This document shows, one piece after another, positions 35,548 to 45,381 of a stretch of 64,000 nucleotides of DNA; the first letter of the stretch is position 1, and the number at the start of each line of letters is the position of its first letter. The translations under genes were made by a program, and so were the position numbers. This stretch comes from Acinetobacter sp. XS-4 (GTDB taxonomy: Bacteria; Pseudomonadota; Gammaproteobacteria; Pseudomonadales; Moraxellaceae): NCBI RefSeq assembly GCF_023920705.1, contig NZ_CP094657.1:3534001-3598000 (forward strand), in the 5' to 3' direction. The notes under the pieces were generated by a model. It ran no database searches. It was given only the letters and a program-made list of their open reading frames with translations, and was not told the origin of the DNA.

Positions 35548-38304
35548 TTAACCAGCAATCAAATTCCGCAGTACATAATGCAAAATACCACCCGCTTTAA
35601 AGTACTCAACCTCATTTAACGTATCAATTCGACATAACACATTAAAGTGGCTGGCGACTCCATTTGGCCCTTTCACATCAACCTCAAGAATTTGATGAGG
35701 TTGAACACCATCCGACAAACCTCGAATTGATATCACTTCATGGCCTATTAAGTTGAGAGATTGTCGAGTTTGCCCATCAACAAACTGTAGTGGCAACACG
35801 CCCATACCCACCAAGTTTGAACGGTGAATACGCTCAAAACTTTCGGCAATGACTGCCTTCACGCCTAATAAATTTGTTCCTTTGGCAGCCCAGTCACGTG
35901 AAGAACCTGTTCCATACTCTTTACCAGCAATAATCACAAGTGGTGTATGTTCTTGTTGATAACGCATTGCGGCATCGTAAATAGCGAGCTTTTCACCACT
36001 TGGTACATGAATGGTATTACCACCCTCTTCACCACCAAGCATCTCGTTTTTAATACGAATATTGGCAAAGGTCCCGCGCATCATGACTTCATGATTACCT
36101 CGTCGAGAACCATAAGAGTTAAAGTCTTTTGGCTCAACACCTTGCTCTTGTAAATATCGACCGGCCGGACTGTCTTTTTTGATATTACCTGCCGGTGAAA
36201 TATGGTCAGTCGTTACCGAGTCACCAAGCACTGCCAAGATATTTGCCTGTTCAATATTTTTAATTGGTTTTGGTGGCTCACCAATCCCTTCAAAAAACGG
36301 CGGATGACGGATATAAGTTGAATCATCAGCCCATTCGTAAGTTTTACTTTTTGGAATCTGAATCGATTGCCAGCTTTCATCACCATCAAACACTGCAGCA
36401 TATTCTTTATGGAACATGTCCGTATTTACTTTCTGTAAGACAGCATCAATTTCCGCCTGACTTGGCCAAATATCTTTTAAATAAACAGGTTGCCCATCTT
36501 TACCTTGCCCAATAGGTTGCGTAGTCAAATCGGTACGAATATTACCAACTAAACCATAAGCAACTACCAAAGGTGGCGAAGCAAGCCAATTTGTTTTAAC
36601 TAATGGATGTACGCGCCCTTCAAAGTTACGGTTACCAGAAAGTACTGATGCAACATTTAAATCATGACATTGAATTGCTTCTTCAACTGGCTCAGGTAGT
36701 GGACCTGAGTTACCAATACAAGTTGTACAACCATATCCTACCAAGTTATAGCCCAACTCATCTAAATATGGCGTAAGCCCAGCAGCCAGCAAATAGTCAG
36801 TCACCACTTTAGAACCCGGTGCAAGAGAGCTTTTCACCCACGGTTTACGTTGCAAACCTTTTTCAATGGCTTTTTTAGCAAGCAGACCTGCTGCCAGCAT
36901 TACACTTGGGTTAGAAGTATTGGTACAAGATGTGATGGCTGAAATAACAACATCACCATGATTTAATGGATAAGTTTGTCCTTCAATCACACAAGAAGGA
37001 CTTTCATGTTGAATATTTGCTTTTTTTGCCTCGACAGCAGTACCGCCACCGCCTTCATTTTCTAAACGCTCTTTAGCTTCTTTGGCTGGTTTTAATGTTA
37101 ACTCCATGAGCGCATTAAAGGTTTTAGGTACTTCTGATAAAAGCACTCGGTCTTGTGGACGTTTTGGTCCTGCTAGACTTGCCTGAACCGTACTCATATC
37201 AAGACTTAAAGTATCTGTAAAAACAGGTTCATCACCTGCATTTCGCCATAAGCCTTGTGCCTTGCTATATGCTTCGACTAGTTCAATACGATCACTTTGA
37301 CGACCAGTTAATCTCAAATATCCTAGTGTCACTTCATCAATCGGGAAGAAACCACAAGTCGCCCCATATTCTGGTGCCATATTGGCAATGGTTGCACGGT
37401 CAGCAAGTGGTAAATCTGCTAAACCATCACCATAGAACTCTACAAATTTACCCACTACACCTTTTTGACGGAGCATTTGAGTAATGGTCAACACCAAGTC
37501 AGTTGCAGTAATCCCTTCTGGCAATTTTCCTGTTAACTTAAAACCAATAACCTCAGGAATCAGCATCGAAATCGGTTGGCCCAGCATAGCCGCTTCGGCC
37601 TCAATACCCCCTACCCCCCAACCTAAAACACCTAAACCATTAATCATGGTGGTATGTGAGTCTGTACCGACTAAAGTATCGGGAAAAGCAAAAGTCTGAC
37701 CGTTATCTTCACCTAGCCACACCGCTTGAGCCAAATACTCTAAATTGACCTGATGGCAAATACCTGTGCCCGGTGGCACTACACTAAAGTTATTAAATGC
37801 AGATTGCCCCCAACGTAAAAATTGATATCGCTCACCGTTACGTTGCATCTCAATTTGTACGTTTTCTTCAAATGCCTGATCGTCGGCAAAATAGTCGACC
37901 ATCACCGAGTGATCAATCACCAAATCTACAGGCGATAACGGGTTAATTTTTTCAGGGTCGCCGCCTGCTTGCGCCATCGCTGCTCGCATTGCAGCTAAGT
38001 CAACTACCGCTGGCACCCCCGTAAAATCTTGCATTAAAACTCGGGCAGGACGATATTGGATTTCCTGATCTGAGCTACGGGTTTTTAGCCATTCTGCTAA
38101 AGCATGGATGTGTTCAGTTTTAACGCTGTGCTGATCTTCAAACCGTAATAAGTTTTCCAATAATACCTTTAAAGATTTCGGCAGTTTGGCAATATCCCCT
38201 AGCGTTTTCTCTGCTTGGGCTAAGCTAAAAATCTGATAATTGCTGGAACCTACTGTTAGCGTCTGTAAAGCATTAAAACTATTGATATTGCTATACTTAG
38301 CCAT
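35548..38304 (-). CDS. acnA: aconitate hydratase A
   Basis: 918 residues, the length of AcnA/IRP-type aconitases rather than AcnB. It isomerises citrate to isocitrate with a [4Fe-4S] cluster whose cysteines are in [14 protein letters not shown] and [12 protein letters not shown]. Others are [28 protein letters not shown] and [13 protein letters not shown]. The ATG at 38304 follows a GGAGGAT site. It stands alone; the T-rich spacer 38305-38428 separates it from tatD. Confidence 0.95.
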   Translation of the reverse strand: MAKYSNINSFNALQTLTVGSSNYQIFSLAQAEKTLGDIAKLPKSLKVLLENLLRFEDQHSVKTEHIHALAEWLKTRSSDQEIQYRPARVLMQDFTGVPAVVDLAAMRAAMAQAGGDPEKINPLSPVDLVIDHSVMVDYFADDQAFEENVQIEMQRNGERYQFLRWGQSAFNNFSVVPPGTGICHQVNLEYLAQAVWLGEDNGQTFAFPDTLVGTDSHTTMINGLGVLGWGVGGIEAEAAMLGQPISMLIPEVIGFKLTGKLPEGITATDLVLTITQMLRQKGVVGKFVEFYGDGLADLPLADRATIANMAPEYGATCGFFPIDEVTLGYLRLTGRQSDRIELVEAYSKAQGLWRNAGDEPVFTDTLSLDMSTVQASLAGPKRPQDRVLLSEVPKTFNALMELTLKPAKEAKERLENEGGGGTAVEAKKANIQHESPSCVIEGQTYPLNHGDVVISAITSCTNTSNPSVMLAAGLLAKKAIEKGLQRKPWVKSSLAPGSKVVTDYLLAAGLTPYLDELGYNLVGYGCTTCIGNSGPLPEPVEEAIQCHDLNVASVLSGNRNFEGRVHPLVKTNWLASPPLVVAYGLVGNIRTDLTTQPIGQGKDGQPVYLKDIWPSQAEIDAVLQKVNTDMFHKEYAAVFDGDESWQSIQIPKSKTYEWADDSTYIRHPPFFEGIGEPPKPIKNIEQANILAVLGDSVTTDHISPAGNIKKDSPAGRYLQEQGVEPKDFNSYGSRRGNHEVMMRGTFANIRIKNEMLGGEEGGNTIHVPSGEKLAIYDAAMRYQQEHTPLVIIAGKEYGTGSSRDWAAKGTNLLGVKAVIAESFERIHRSNLVGMGVLPLQFVDGQTRQSLNLIGHEVISIRGLSDGVQPHQILEVDVKGPNGVASHFNVLCRIDTLNEVEYFKAGGILHYVLRNLIAG

Positions 38305-38428
38305 TGGGTTATCCTCCCATGTCTGGCAATGTTATTTTTCACGTTTTTACATGTTGTTTTCTTACTTTAAGCTTCTTTTTTAATCGCTGTGTTTTGTTTT
38401 AGTTAATATTTTTAATCTTTGATTTTTA

Positions 38429-39241
38429 TTACGATAATTTCAATGCAGTGAGAGAGTTTTTCCACAGTACCTTAGCCAAATCTGACTCTGGCATATTTAA
38501 ATTTTCGGCCAAACTTTGTAAAACGTAAGGCAAATTAACGGGGGTATTACGAGTACGCTGCTCAGTTGAGGTTTGACAGCAAAGTGGTGTCATATCTGGA
38601 CAATCTGTTTCAATTACCAAGTGCTCGGCACCTATGGCATGTACAACAGTATGAAGTTTTTTTGCATTTGGGTTGGTGATCTGCCCCGTCACACCAATTT
38701 TAAAACCAAGCTGAATAAGACCCTTTGCTTCTTCTACACCGCCACTAAACGCATGAGCAATACCACCCAATTTAAATTTTTGAGCTTTTAATATAGCAAG
38801 CACATCACCATGCGCTTTTCGAATGTGGAGTAATACTGGTTTTTGGTATTGAGTTGCCAGCTCTAACTGATCTGCAAAATATTGTTTTTGCTTAGCATAT
38901 ATATCGGGCTGCTTATGTTCTTTTAAGAAAGTATCTAGGCCAATTTCACCTACCGCCACACAGTCCTGTTGCTGCAAGATGAGTTCAAGATAAGAAAGAT
39001 GTTCTGGCTGATGCTGCTCAATATAAAACGGATGTAAACCTGATGCTAAATATGAAGTGGGCACATTTTCCCAGCTCTTTAACTGATGATGAGTCTGTAC
39101 CAACTCGTCAAAGCGTGACTGCACAAAACCAATTAAAACTAATGCATCAACCCCAGCTTTTTTGGCATTAAGCGCTAACTGCTGCCGATCTTCATCAAAA
39201 TCGGCAACATCGAAATGGGTATGGGTATCAAACAAATGCAT
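38429..39241 (-). CDS. TatD family metal-dependent hydrolase
   Basis: 270 residues. TIM-barrel with HTHFDV (HxH metal ligands), SGLHPF, GEIGLD, HIRKAHGDV and ETDCPDMTPL. Family members are 3'-5' nucleases or deacylases. The exact clade (TatD, YcfH or YjjV) is not decided. Its ATG overlaps the upstream gene stop by one base (TAATG), so it is coupled to the lipoprotein gene. Confidence 0.88.
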   Translation of the reverse strand: MHLFDTHTHFDVADFDEDRQQLALNAKKAGVDALVLIGFVQSRFDELVQTHHQLKSWENVPTSYLASGLHPFYIEQHQPEHLSYLELILQQQDCVAVGEIGLDTFLKEHKQPDIYAKQKQYFADQLELATQYQKPVLLHIRKAHGDVLAILKAQKFKLGGIAHAFSGGVEEAKGLIQLGFKIGVTGQITNPNAKKLHTVVHAIGAEHLVIETDCPDMTPLCCQTSTEQRTRNTPVNLPYVLQSLAENLNMPESDLAKVLWKNSLTALKLS

Positions 39242-40185
39242 TAGCCAGCACTTTTTACAACTGGTGCTGAAGCTGGTTTAGCTTTAGGCTGTGGCAAATA
39301 CTCTTGTTTTAAAACTTCCTGTAATTGGTCATATGGAATGACTAATCGAGGGAGTCCAACCACATACGGTCCAATTTCATATTCACCATATTGAAGAATT
39401 AAACCTTGCTCACCCAATAAAAAGTTATCAGATAGTTTAAACGGCCAAGCTTGCTCATATTCACCTACACTATCAGCCAGTTTAGAGTCCGCAACCCAAG
39501 TCTTAAAGGCTTCATGGGCTAACTTTTCTAATGCAGCTTTTTGCTGTGGGCGTAACAAATCTTCAAGCTTGATCTGCTTTTGTTCTTTTAAATCAAAATT
39601 ATAATAATGCTGTGCAGCAGAACCGTGTGCACCACCTAAATAGCTACTACTATTCAGTACCACGGTTACAACTTTACCTTGAGCCTGCAAAATCTTAGGT
39701 TTCACCAAAAGATTAATCTGATGATTACTACTTAAAGCTTTTAACTCATTGTCCAAACCAATAAATGAATTAGCATAACGTTGAACCTGTGCATCAAAAC
39801 TATTTTTTTGCTCTGCACTCGCAACTGCTGAAGCTTCTGTTTTTTGATCTGCTTGCTTCACTTTAGCGTCTGGTTCAGCAATCTCTAAAATTTGACCTAG
39901 AGTTTTTAAAATTTGCTGATCTAGAATTTTGTCAATAAATGGAAAATTACTCTGCAAACGTTCAACTGTGAATTCAGGACAAGTTTTACCATCACAATCA
40001 GGTAAAGCGACCTTACTAGGAACTGTTTCACCCTTCAAAGTCAGCTCTACTGGCTTTTGTTCCTCAACTGCTGGTTTCTGCTGTTCTTGAGAATCCTTAG
40101 GATCAGCTTTAGGTTGGCATGCCACCAAAAATATAGCAGAAGCAAGCAAAGTTAATCGCAGTGAAGCTTTAGAAGATAACATCAT
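39241..40185 (-). CDS. DUF3298/RsiV-like lipoprotein
   Basis: 314 residues. The signal ends in a lipobox, ASAIFLVACQPK (Cys about 23), and a Gln/Lys/Glu-rich linker follows. The central part has LPDCDGKTCPEFTV with two cysteines and the DUF3298-type SSYLGGAHGSAAQHYYNFDLKEQKQIKLEDLL with EYEIGPYVVGLPRLVIPY at the end, as in RsiV and related envelope proteins. I know no function. It lies 88 bases after the next paralog and is coupled to tatD. Confidence 0.75.
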   Translation of the reverse strand: MMLSSKASLRLTLLASAIFLVACQPKADPKDSQEQQKPAVEEQKPVELTLKGETVPSKVALPDCDGKTCPEFTVERLQSNFPFIDKILDQQILKTLGQILEIAEPDAKVKQADQKTEASAVASAEQKNSFDAQVQRYANSFIGLDNELKALSSNHQINLLVKPKILQAQGKVVTVVLNSSSYLGGAHGSAAQHYYNFDLKEQKQIKLEDLLRPQQKAALEKLAHEAFKTWVADSKLADSVGEYEQAWPFKLSDNFLLGEQGLILQYGEYEIGPYVVGLPRLVIPYDQLQEVLKQEYLPQPKAKPASAPVVKSAG

Positions 40186-40273
40186 ATTTTGCCTTTTATT
40201 CTAAGGAGATTACACAGTGCCTTTTCTAAGAAATTAGCGCATATAAATAGAGGTTGCAAATTCTGCTACCATC

Positions 40274-41116
40274 TTAAAACATTTGTTCATAAACCTCGGG
40301 TTGTAATATTTTTTTGGTTTGTTCTTTAGATAAATAAATATCGAGCTGTGGAGCTTCTTTAGTAATCTGGTTTGCCTGATAATGTAAGCCAACACCTTCA
40401 CCATCAAAGAACCAATCTGCTTGTCCCCAATATAAAGTTTTTGGTGCTTCTTTCTTTATGTCAGCAGTCTGCTTTTTTAACCAATCTTGATAGGCCACCT
40501 GCACCATTTGATGCACAGTAGTTTGCTGATCTTTTTGTAAAACATCTAATAAAGCTAAGCTTTTATGCAGTTTTCTGTCAGCCACGAAAAAGTAATAACG
40601 ATCTTTAATCGTGAGCTCTTCTTGCTTAGTATCAAGCCCCAATTGCAATAAAACATATTGGTTACGCTGTGATGCAATACGCGTATGAAGCTGCAATTCG
40701 TAAGCCTGATTCTTTGAATATTTATCTTGCCATTCATCAGACTTTTTTACATAGGCATTAATAGCTTGTTGCAAGCTTAAGTCTTTTTTCAAATCAATTT
40801 GGTCTTGGATCACTTTAGCCTGACTTTTGGCGATCCATTCATTTAGCCATGCATCTTGGGTCTTTATCGTTTGAATATCGACATCAATACAATTTTTCTT
40901 CTCACAAAATGGCAAAGCATAATCAGCTTTTACTTGTTGTAAGTTAAGGAATGGCAGTACTTCAGCCTTTTCTATATGTTGAGTTTGGGTAGATGCTAAT
41001 TTTGTTTGAGAAGATGATGAAGGCTGAGTTCTTTTCCAGACAAAAAGACAAATCGCCAAAATTAATATGATTACTGCAACTAAAAGCGCAATAACTGTCT
41101 TTTTATTCAAATTCAT
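40274..41116 (-). CDS. membrane-anchored paralog of the DUF3298-like lipoprotein
   Basis: 280 residues. One N-terminal membrane helix (about 8-27) and a periplasmic part. LPFCEKKNCIDVDIQTI has the same two-cysteine spacing as the next gene's LPDCDGKTCPEFTVERL; the DxxLRPQQ-like segment reads LLDVLQKDQQTTV, and WFFDGEGVGLHYQANQI with a C-terminal YLSKEQ matches the LGEQGLILQYGEYEI part. It is therefore a diverged tandem copy, no lipobox. Function unknown. It follows the prfC terminator. Confidence 0.65.
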   Translation of the reverse strand: MNLNKKTVIALLVAVIILILAICLFVWKRTQPSSSSQTKLASTQTQHIEKAEVLPFLNLQQVKADYALPFCEKKNCIDVDIQTIKTQDAWLNEWIAKSQAKVIQDQIDLKKDLSLQQAINAYVKKSDEWQDKYSKNQAYELQLHTRIASQRNQYVLLQLGLDTKQEELTIKDRYYFFVADRKLHKSLALLDVLQKDQQTTVHQMVQVAYQDWLKKQTADIKKEAPKTLYWGQADWFFDGEGVGLHYQANQITKEAPQLDIYLSKEQTKKILQPEVYEQMF

Positions 41117-41143
41117 TTCATCATCCTTTCTTATTTTTCAAAA

Positions 41144-41172
41144 CAAAACAGCTTCTATTCGAAGCTGTTTGT
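41144..41172. terminator. terminator downstream of prfC
   Basis: AACAGCTTC pairs with GAAGCTGTT around TATTC, and on the minus strand is followed by TTTTG, 16 bases past the prfC stop. It separates prfC from the envelope-protein gene. Confidence 0.7.
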
Positions 41173-41185
41173 CACATTAAAATGA

Positions 41186-42778
41186 TCAGTGTTCACGTGT
41201 GTTACGGAACTGAATATCAGGCCAACGCTCTTGCATAATCTGCAAGTTCACTCGGCTTGGCGCAAGATAGGTTAAGTGTCCGCCGCCATCGATAGAAAGT
41301 TGATCGTGTGCTTTCTTCTTAAACTCATTCAGAGTTTTTTCATCATCACAGTGAATCCAGCGAACTGTGTTAACGCTTACAGGCTCATAAACACAGTCAA
41401 CCTTATATTCTTCTTTCAAACGATAAGCAACCACGTCAAACTGAAGCACACCTACCGCACCTACAATCAGGTCATTGCTAATTTGTGGCATAAATACCTG
41501 AGTCGCCCCTTCTTCTGACAACTCTTTCAAACCTTTTTGCAATTGTTTTGACTTCAATGGATCTCTTAAACGCACACGACGGAACATCTCTGGCGCAAAG
41601 TGAGGAATACCTGTGAAATGTAAATTTTCACCACTAGTAAAAGTATCACCAATTTGAATTGTGCCATGGTTATGTAAACCAATAATATCGCCTGGCCATG
41701 CTTCTTCTAAATGTTCACGCTCACCAGCAAGGAATGTCAAAGCATCGCTAATGCGGACATCTTTACCAAGACGCACGTGGTTCATCTTTAAACCTTTTTC
41801 ATATTTACCAGAGCAAATACGCATGAAGGCAATACGGTCACGGTGTTTCGGGTCCATGTTGGCTTGAATTTTAAATACAAAACCAGAGAAACCTTCTTCT
41901 TTCGCTTCAACTACACGCTCTTGTGTAGGGTGTGCTTTAGGTTCAGGTGCCCACCCCATGAAAGCATCTAATACGTGGTCAACACCGAAATTACCTAATG
42001 CCGTACCAAATAGAACTGGCGTTTGTTTACCTTGTAAGAATAAGTCACGGTCTAATGGCTCATTTGCCATTTGCACAAGCTCAAGCGACTCTTCAAAAGA
42101 TGCCCAAGCCAAATCACCTACTTTTTCACGAATATCAGCATGATCATATCCATCACGCACTTCAATATCTGTAATAGTTGAACCAAAGCCTGCTTTGTAG
42201 ATATACAATTTATTTTCAATAATGTTGTATACACCAGCAAAATCACGTCCCATTCCTAATGGCCATGTAATCGGCACACAGCGAATATTAAGAACATTTT
42301 CAATTTCATCAAGCAACTCAAGTGGCTCACGAATTTCACGGTCCATCTTGTTTACAAATGAAATGATAGGAGTGTCGCGCATACGACAAACTTCCATCAA
42401 TTTGATGGTACGTTCTTCGACACCTTTTGCACCATCAATTACCATTAACGCAGAGTCAACTGCGGTTAGGGTACGATAAGTATCTTCCGAGAAATCTTCA
42501 TGTCCCGGTGTATCGAGTAAGTTAATGGTATGACCTTTATAAGGAAACTGCATAACAGATGTGGTAATCGAAATACCACGCTCTTTTTCCATTTCCATCC
42601 AGTCAGATGTAGCTGCGCGATCAGATTTACGGCTTTTTACCATCCCTGCAACCTGAATTGCTTTACCCCATAACAGTAATTTTTCTGTCATGGTGGTTTT
42701 ACCGGCATCGGGGTGGGAAATGATGGCAAATGTGCGGCGTTGAGCAACCTGTGCCGCTAACTCATCTTTAAAACTCAT
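41186..42778 (-). CDS. prfC: peptide chain release factor 3
   Basis: 530 residues, a GTPase that removes RF1/RF2 from the ribosome after hydrolysis. G1 HPDAGKTT, G2/switch I KERGIS, G3 DTPGHEDF and G4 NKMD are intact, followed by RF3-specific [15 protein letters not shown] and [17 protein letters not shown] at 42787 is in frame, but ATG 42778 (MSFKDEL) with AGGTG upstream is favoured. Confidence 0.96.
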   Translation of the reverse strand: MSFKDELAAQVAQRRTFAIISHPDAGKTTMTEKLLLWGKAIQVAGMVKSRKSDRAATSDWMEMEKERGISITTSVMQFPYKGHTINLLDTPGHEDFSEDTYRTLTAVDSALMVIDGAKGVEERTIKLMEVCRMRDTPIISFVNKMDREIREPLELLDEIENVLNIRCVPITWPLGMGRDFAGVYNIIENKLYIYKAGFGSTITDIEVRDGYDHADIREKVGDLAWASFEESLELVQMANEPLDRDLFLQGKQTPVLFGTALGNFGVDHVLDAFMGWAPEPKAHPTQERVVEAKEEGFSGFVFKIQANMDPKHRDRIAFMRICSGKYEKGLKMNHVRLGKDVRISDALTFLAGEREHLEEAWPGDIIGLHNHGTIQIGDTFTSGENLHFTGIPHFAPEMFRRVRLRDPLKSKQLQKGLKELSEEGATQVFMPQISNDLIVGAVGVLQFDVVAYRLKEEYKVDCVYEPVSVNTVRWIHCDDEKTLNEFKKKAHDQLSIDGGGHLTYLAPSRVNLQIMQERWPDIQFRNTREH

Positions 42779-42960
42779 GAAATACACCTACTGCTGAGAT
42801 TGCAGTGCCAAAGACCTAAAGTCGATCAAAATAAAAATTGGCGTAATTGTAGCAGATTTATAGAAGTGTTTAATGATTGTTGATAAGCCATGAGCTACTC
42901 ATAAGCTTTTTAGATATTTTTTGAAAATATAGCTTAGCATCTTAGAAATTTTATAACTAA

Positions 42961-42994
42961 AAAAAGCCCATCTAATCGTAGATGGGCTTTCTTC
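42961..42994. terminator. terminator downstream of the heme-oxygenase-like gene
   Basis: AAAGCCCATCTA (42964-42975) pairs with TAGATGGGCTTT (42980-42991) around ATCG; on the minus strand a T7 run follows. It lies 21 bases past the stop of the gene at 43012. Confidence 0.9.
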
Positions 42995-43011
42995 AGGCTT
43001 AGCAGAATATT

Positions 43012-43875
43012 TTATGCCAGTTTCTTTTCTTCAATAAACTGAACATCGGCAATTTGTGCATCCCAGAACTCATTCCATAATGCACAATATTCAATACATA
43101 GCTTAGTTAAGCCTTCATAATCATCTTTGGTAATTGCTTGAGCTAACGTGAACCAAAGATCATCTTGATGGTCATCATCAGCAGCTTCTGACGTTTCATC
43201 AGTAGATACACCATGCACATGGTAATACCCACCACCTTCAACATCGATATTCACAAATTTGGTCGCTTGACGCAATGGAGGACTAAAAAGAATAACCTCT
43301 TCCTCTGCAACAGCTAGTAATGCGACTACATTGATATAACTATCATAAGAAGATTCTAAAAATGATCTAACCTGATCTGAAATTTTTGATGGCTTAAAGT
43401 TATGACGATCAAGCTCTGTTAAACCATAATCATTAAGTAAATCTTCATATAATGGATAATGAGCATATTCAGGATTGCCCAAATAATAATTATCTTTACC
43501 TAAACCAGGACGAAAACCAAACTCATCAAGTATATTTAAACTTAATAATACTCTTGGAAACATTTTAGCTCCAGAATGGAGTTTAGGTTCCAGTTGTTTT
43601 GTAAGAAACTGAGCCTTTAATAAAGCATCTGTAAAAATTTGTACAATTGCATGACGATATTCTAAATGAATATGAGTCAAACTCTGCTTATCGAGATATC
43701 CATTATTTAATACTTCAATTGCAGGATGTCTAGAAACTGGTAATTTTGCAATTTTATTTCTTAACTCTTTAAGAAATTGTAAATTCTCTTCCCACTGTTT
43801 TGCAGGAATGCTATTTCTCATCCCTTGCAATGCTTTTTGTCTTGGATTATTAAAGTCTTCAAATTTTTTTGACAT
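43012..43875 (-). CDS. heme-oxygenase-like iron-containing redox enzyme family protein
   Basis: 287 residues, all-helical. The first metal-ligand helix has HIHLEYRHAIVQIF (His70, Glu72, His75), a middle helix has AVAEEEVILF, and the late one has YYHVHG (His219, His221) followed by DETSEAADDDHQDDLW (His236). This E/H/D pattern is that of heme-oxygenase-like diiron oxidases and oxygenases (PqqC/UndA/SznF/CADD-like). The reaction is unknown. The ATG at 43875 (M-S-K-K) is favoured over 43881 because GAG sits 7 bases upstream. It is divergent from a TetR gene, likely its regulator. Confidence 0.7.
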   Translation of the reverse strand: MSKKFEDFNNPRQKALQGMRNSIPAKQWEENLQFLKELRNKIAKLPVSRHPAIEVLNNGYLDKQSLTHIHLEYRHAIVQIFTDALLKAQFLTKQLEPKLHSGAKMFPRVLLSLNILDEFGFRPGLGKDNYYLGNPEYAHYPLYEDLLNDYGLTELDRHNFKPSKISDQVRSFLESSYDSYINVVALLAVAEEEVILFSPPLRQATKFVNIDVEGGGYYHVHGVSTDETSEAADDDHQDDLWFTLAQAITKDDYEGLTKLCIEYCALWNEFWDAQIADVQFIEEKKLA

Positions 43876-44046
43876 AATCATTCTCAGTAAAAAGTTTTTC
43901 TTATAGTTAAGTTATAGGGCCTTATTTTTATTTCAATTTTGCATTCAATTGCTAAAATAAATTCCACAAACCAAAACTTAACAATTTTATATTATGTTTA
44001 TTAACTCAACAAATCAACGAATTAATTAATAATATTTAAAAAAAGT

Positions 44047-44072
44047 AAATTACTGCCAATTAGAAGTAATTT
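44047..44072. promoter_or_regulatory. inverted repeat between the HO-like and TetR genes
   Basis: AAATTACT (44047-44054) and AGTAATTT (44065-44072) are exact inverted copies 10 bases apart. Size and place fit a TetR operator controlling both divergent genes. The remaining 300 bases (43876-44204) are extremely AT-rich with no ORF; promoters must lie there. Confidence 0.4.
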
Positions 44073-44204
44073 TTATTATTTTCAATAACAAATCAAGCTA
44101 TTGAATAAATATAATTTTTTAAATATCATTAAATAAGATTTATTTAAGCTTTCATACTTTACAATAGCAAAGTTAATCAAAAATATTTTATGACGGGAAA
44201 ACCG

Positions 44205-44777
44205 ATGTCAAAAAGAGAAACAATTATAACAACAGCCACCGCCCTCTTTAACCAAAAAAGCTATACCTCTATTGGGGTTGATCGTATTATTGCTGAAGCA
44301 AATGTGGCAAAAATGACTTTTTATAAATATTTTTCCTCTAAAGAAGTCTTAATTGAAGAATGTCTTCATCGGAGAAATTTAGAAGTCCAAACTTCTTTAT
44401 TTAATAAAGTTAATGATATTGATGATCCATTAATTAAACTTAAAAGTATTTTCAACTGGTATGTTGACTGGATCAATACAGATGATTTTAATGGCTGTTT
44501 ATTTAAGAAAGCAACGATTGAAGTCATGCAACTTTATCCATCTATCAAATATCAAATTAATAAATATCGAGATTGGATTTACAAATTAGTTTTTTCAACC
44601 TTTTCAGAACTAGAAGTTGAGAATAAACAAATTCTTACAGGTCTCTTCCTTAATATTGTCGATGGCATTATTATTGATGGCACGATAAATAAATCAAAAA
44701 TCAATTCAGAAAAAACATGGTCTTATATAAACAAAATCATTAACTTTGAGAAAGTCCAAGAGTGTGCAACTATTTAA
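44205..44777 (+). CDS. TetR-family transcriptional regulator
   Basis: 190 residues. N-terminal HTH: ETIITTATALFNQKSYTSIGVDRIIAEANVAKMTFYKYFSSKEVLIEE, with the Y-x-F of recognition helix. The ligand domain has WYVDWINTDDFNGCLF, a sequence found in TetR members near redox or dehalogenase genes, but the ligand is not known. GGGA precedes ATG 44205; the in-frame ATG at 44190 has no site. It is divergent from the HO-like gene. Confidence 0.85.
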   Translation: MSKRETIITTATALFNQKSYTSIGVDRIIAEANVAKMTFYKYFSSKEVLIEECLHRRNLEVQTSLFNKVNDIDDPLIKLKSIFNWYVDWINTDDFNGCLFKKATIEVMQLYPSIKYQINKYRDWIYKLVFSTFSELEVENKQILTGLFLNIVDGIIIDGTINKSKINSEKTWSYINKIINFEKVQECATI

Positions 44778-45381
44778 TATACAAATTAATTAACTCTTTA
44801 TACTTTAATAAAAATAAACAATAATGCTGATTATGGTGGAGTATAAATTCCAACTCCACCAAGTTAAACTTGATCCACCCATTTTTATAAGCCTATAAAT
44901 TTAAAGGTCTTATTTTTTAATAACAAATATTTCACTTCAACCTTAATTAACAACCTCTAAATTAAGTCCAATTATTCTATAAACTTAATAAAATCAATAA
45001 GAAAATTTTATAATCTATTTTTTAGCTTAAACTATTTACTCATTAAAACCACTTTACAATCAGGATATATTTTTCTTCGAATATCCCAATAACTTCTTAT
45101 ATCTAAACTATTTTATTCTCTATATAGCTCACTATAACTTACTGGGCTTTTGGTTAAAGCTTTTCAATTTCAAAAAGTATAAGCATGTAACTCCACCAAA
45201 ATGGGCGTGTAAGACGACAACTCTCTTAAGCTGAATACTTAAACTTAACCTTTCATTTGAAACTAAACATGCACGTATCTTATTTGAGAGTATTTTTTAA
45301 GGTTAGAGTTATGTTGATCAATCTCTATTTAGCACGAAAGTTTGAAAATTAACAAAATGAATTAGATGAGATTATAAAAGG
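44778..45381. other. 604-bp AT-rich convergent gap with hairpin
   Basis: Between convergent TetR and MHYT genes. No ORF of useful length. One feature is a 9-bp perfect hairpin, TGGTGGAGT (44834-44842) with ACTCCACCA (44853-44861), and AACTCCACCAA recurs near 45189. No T-tract follows. This may be an unannotated sRNA or a decayed gene, but nothing proves it. Confidence 0.4.
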
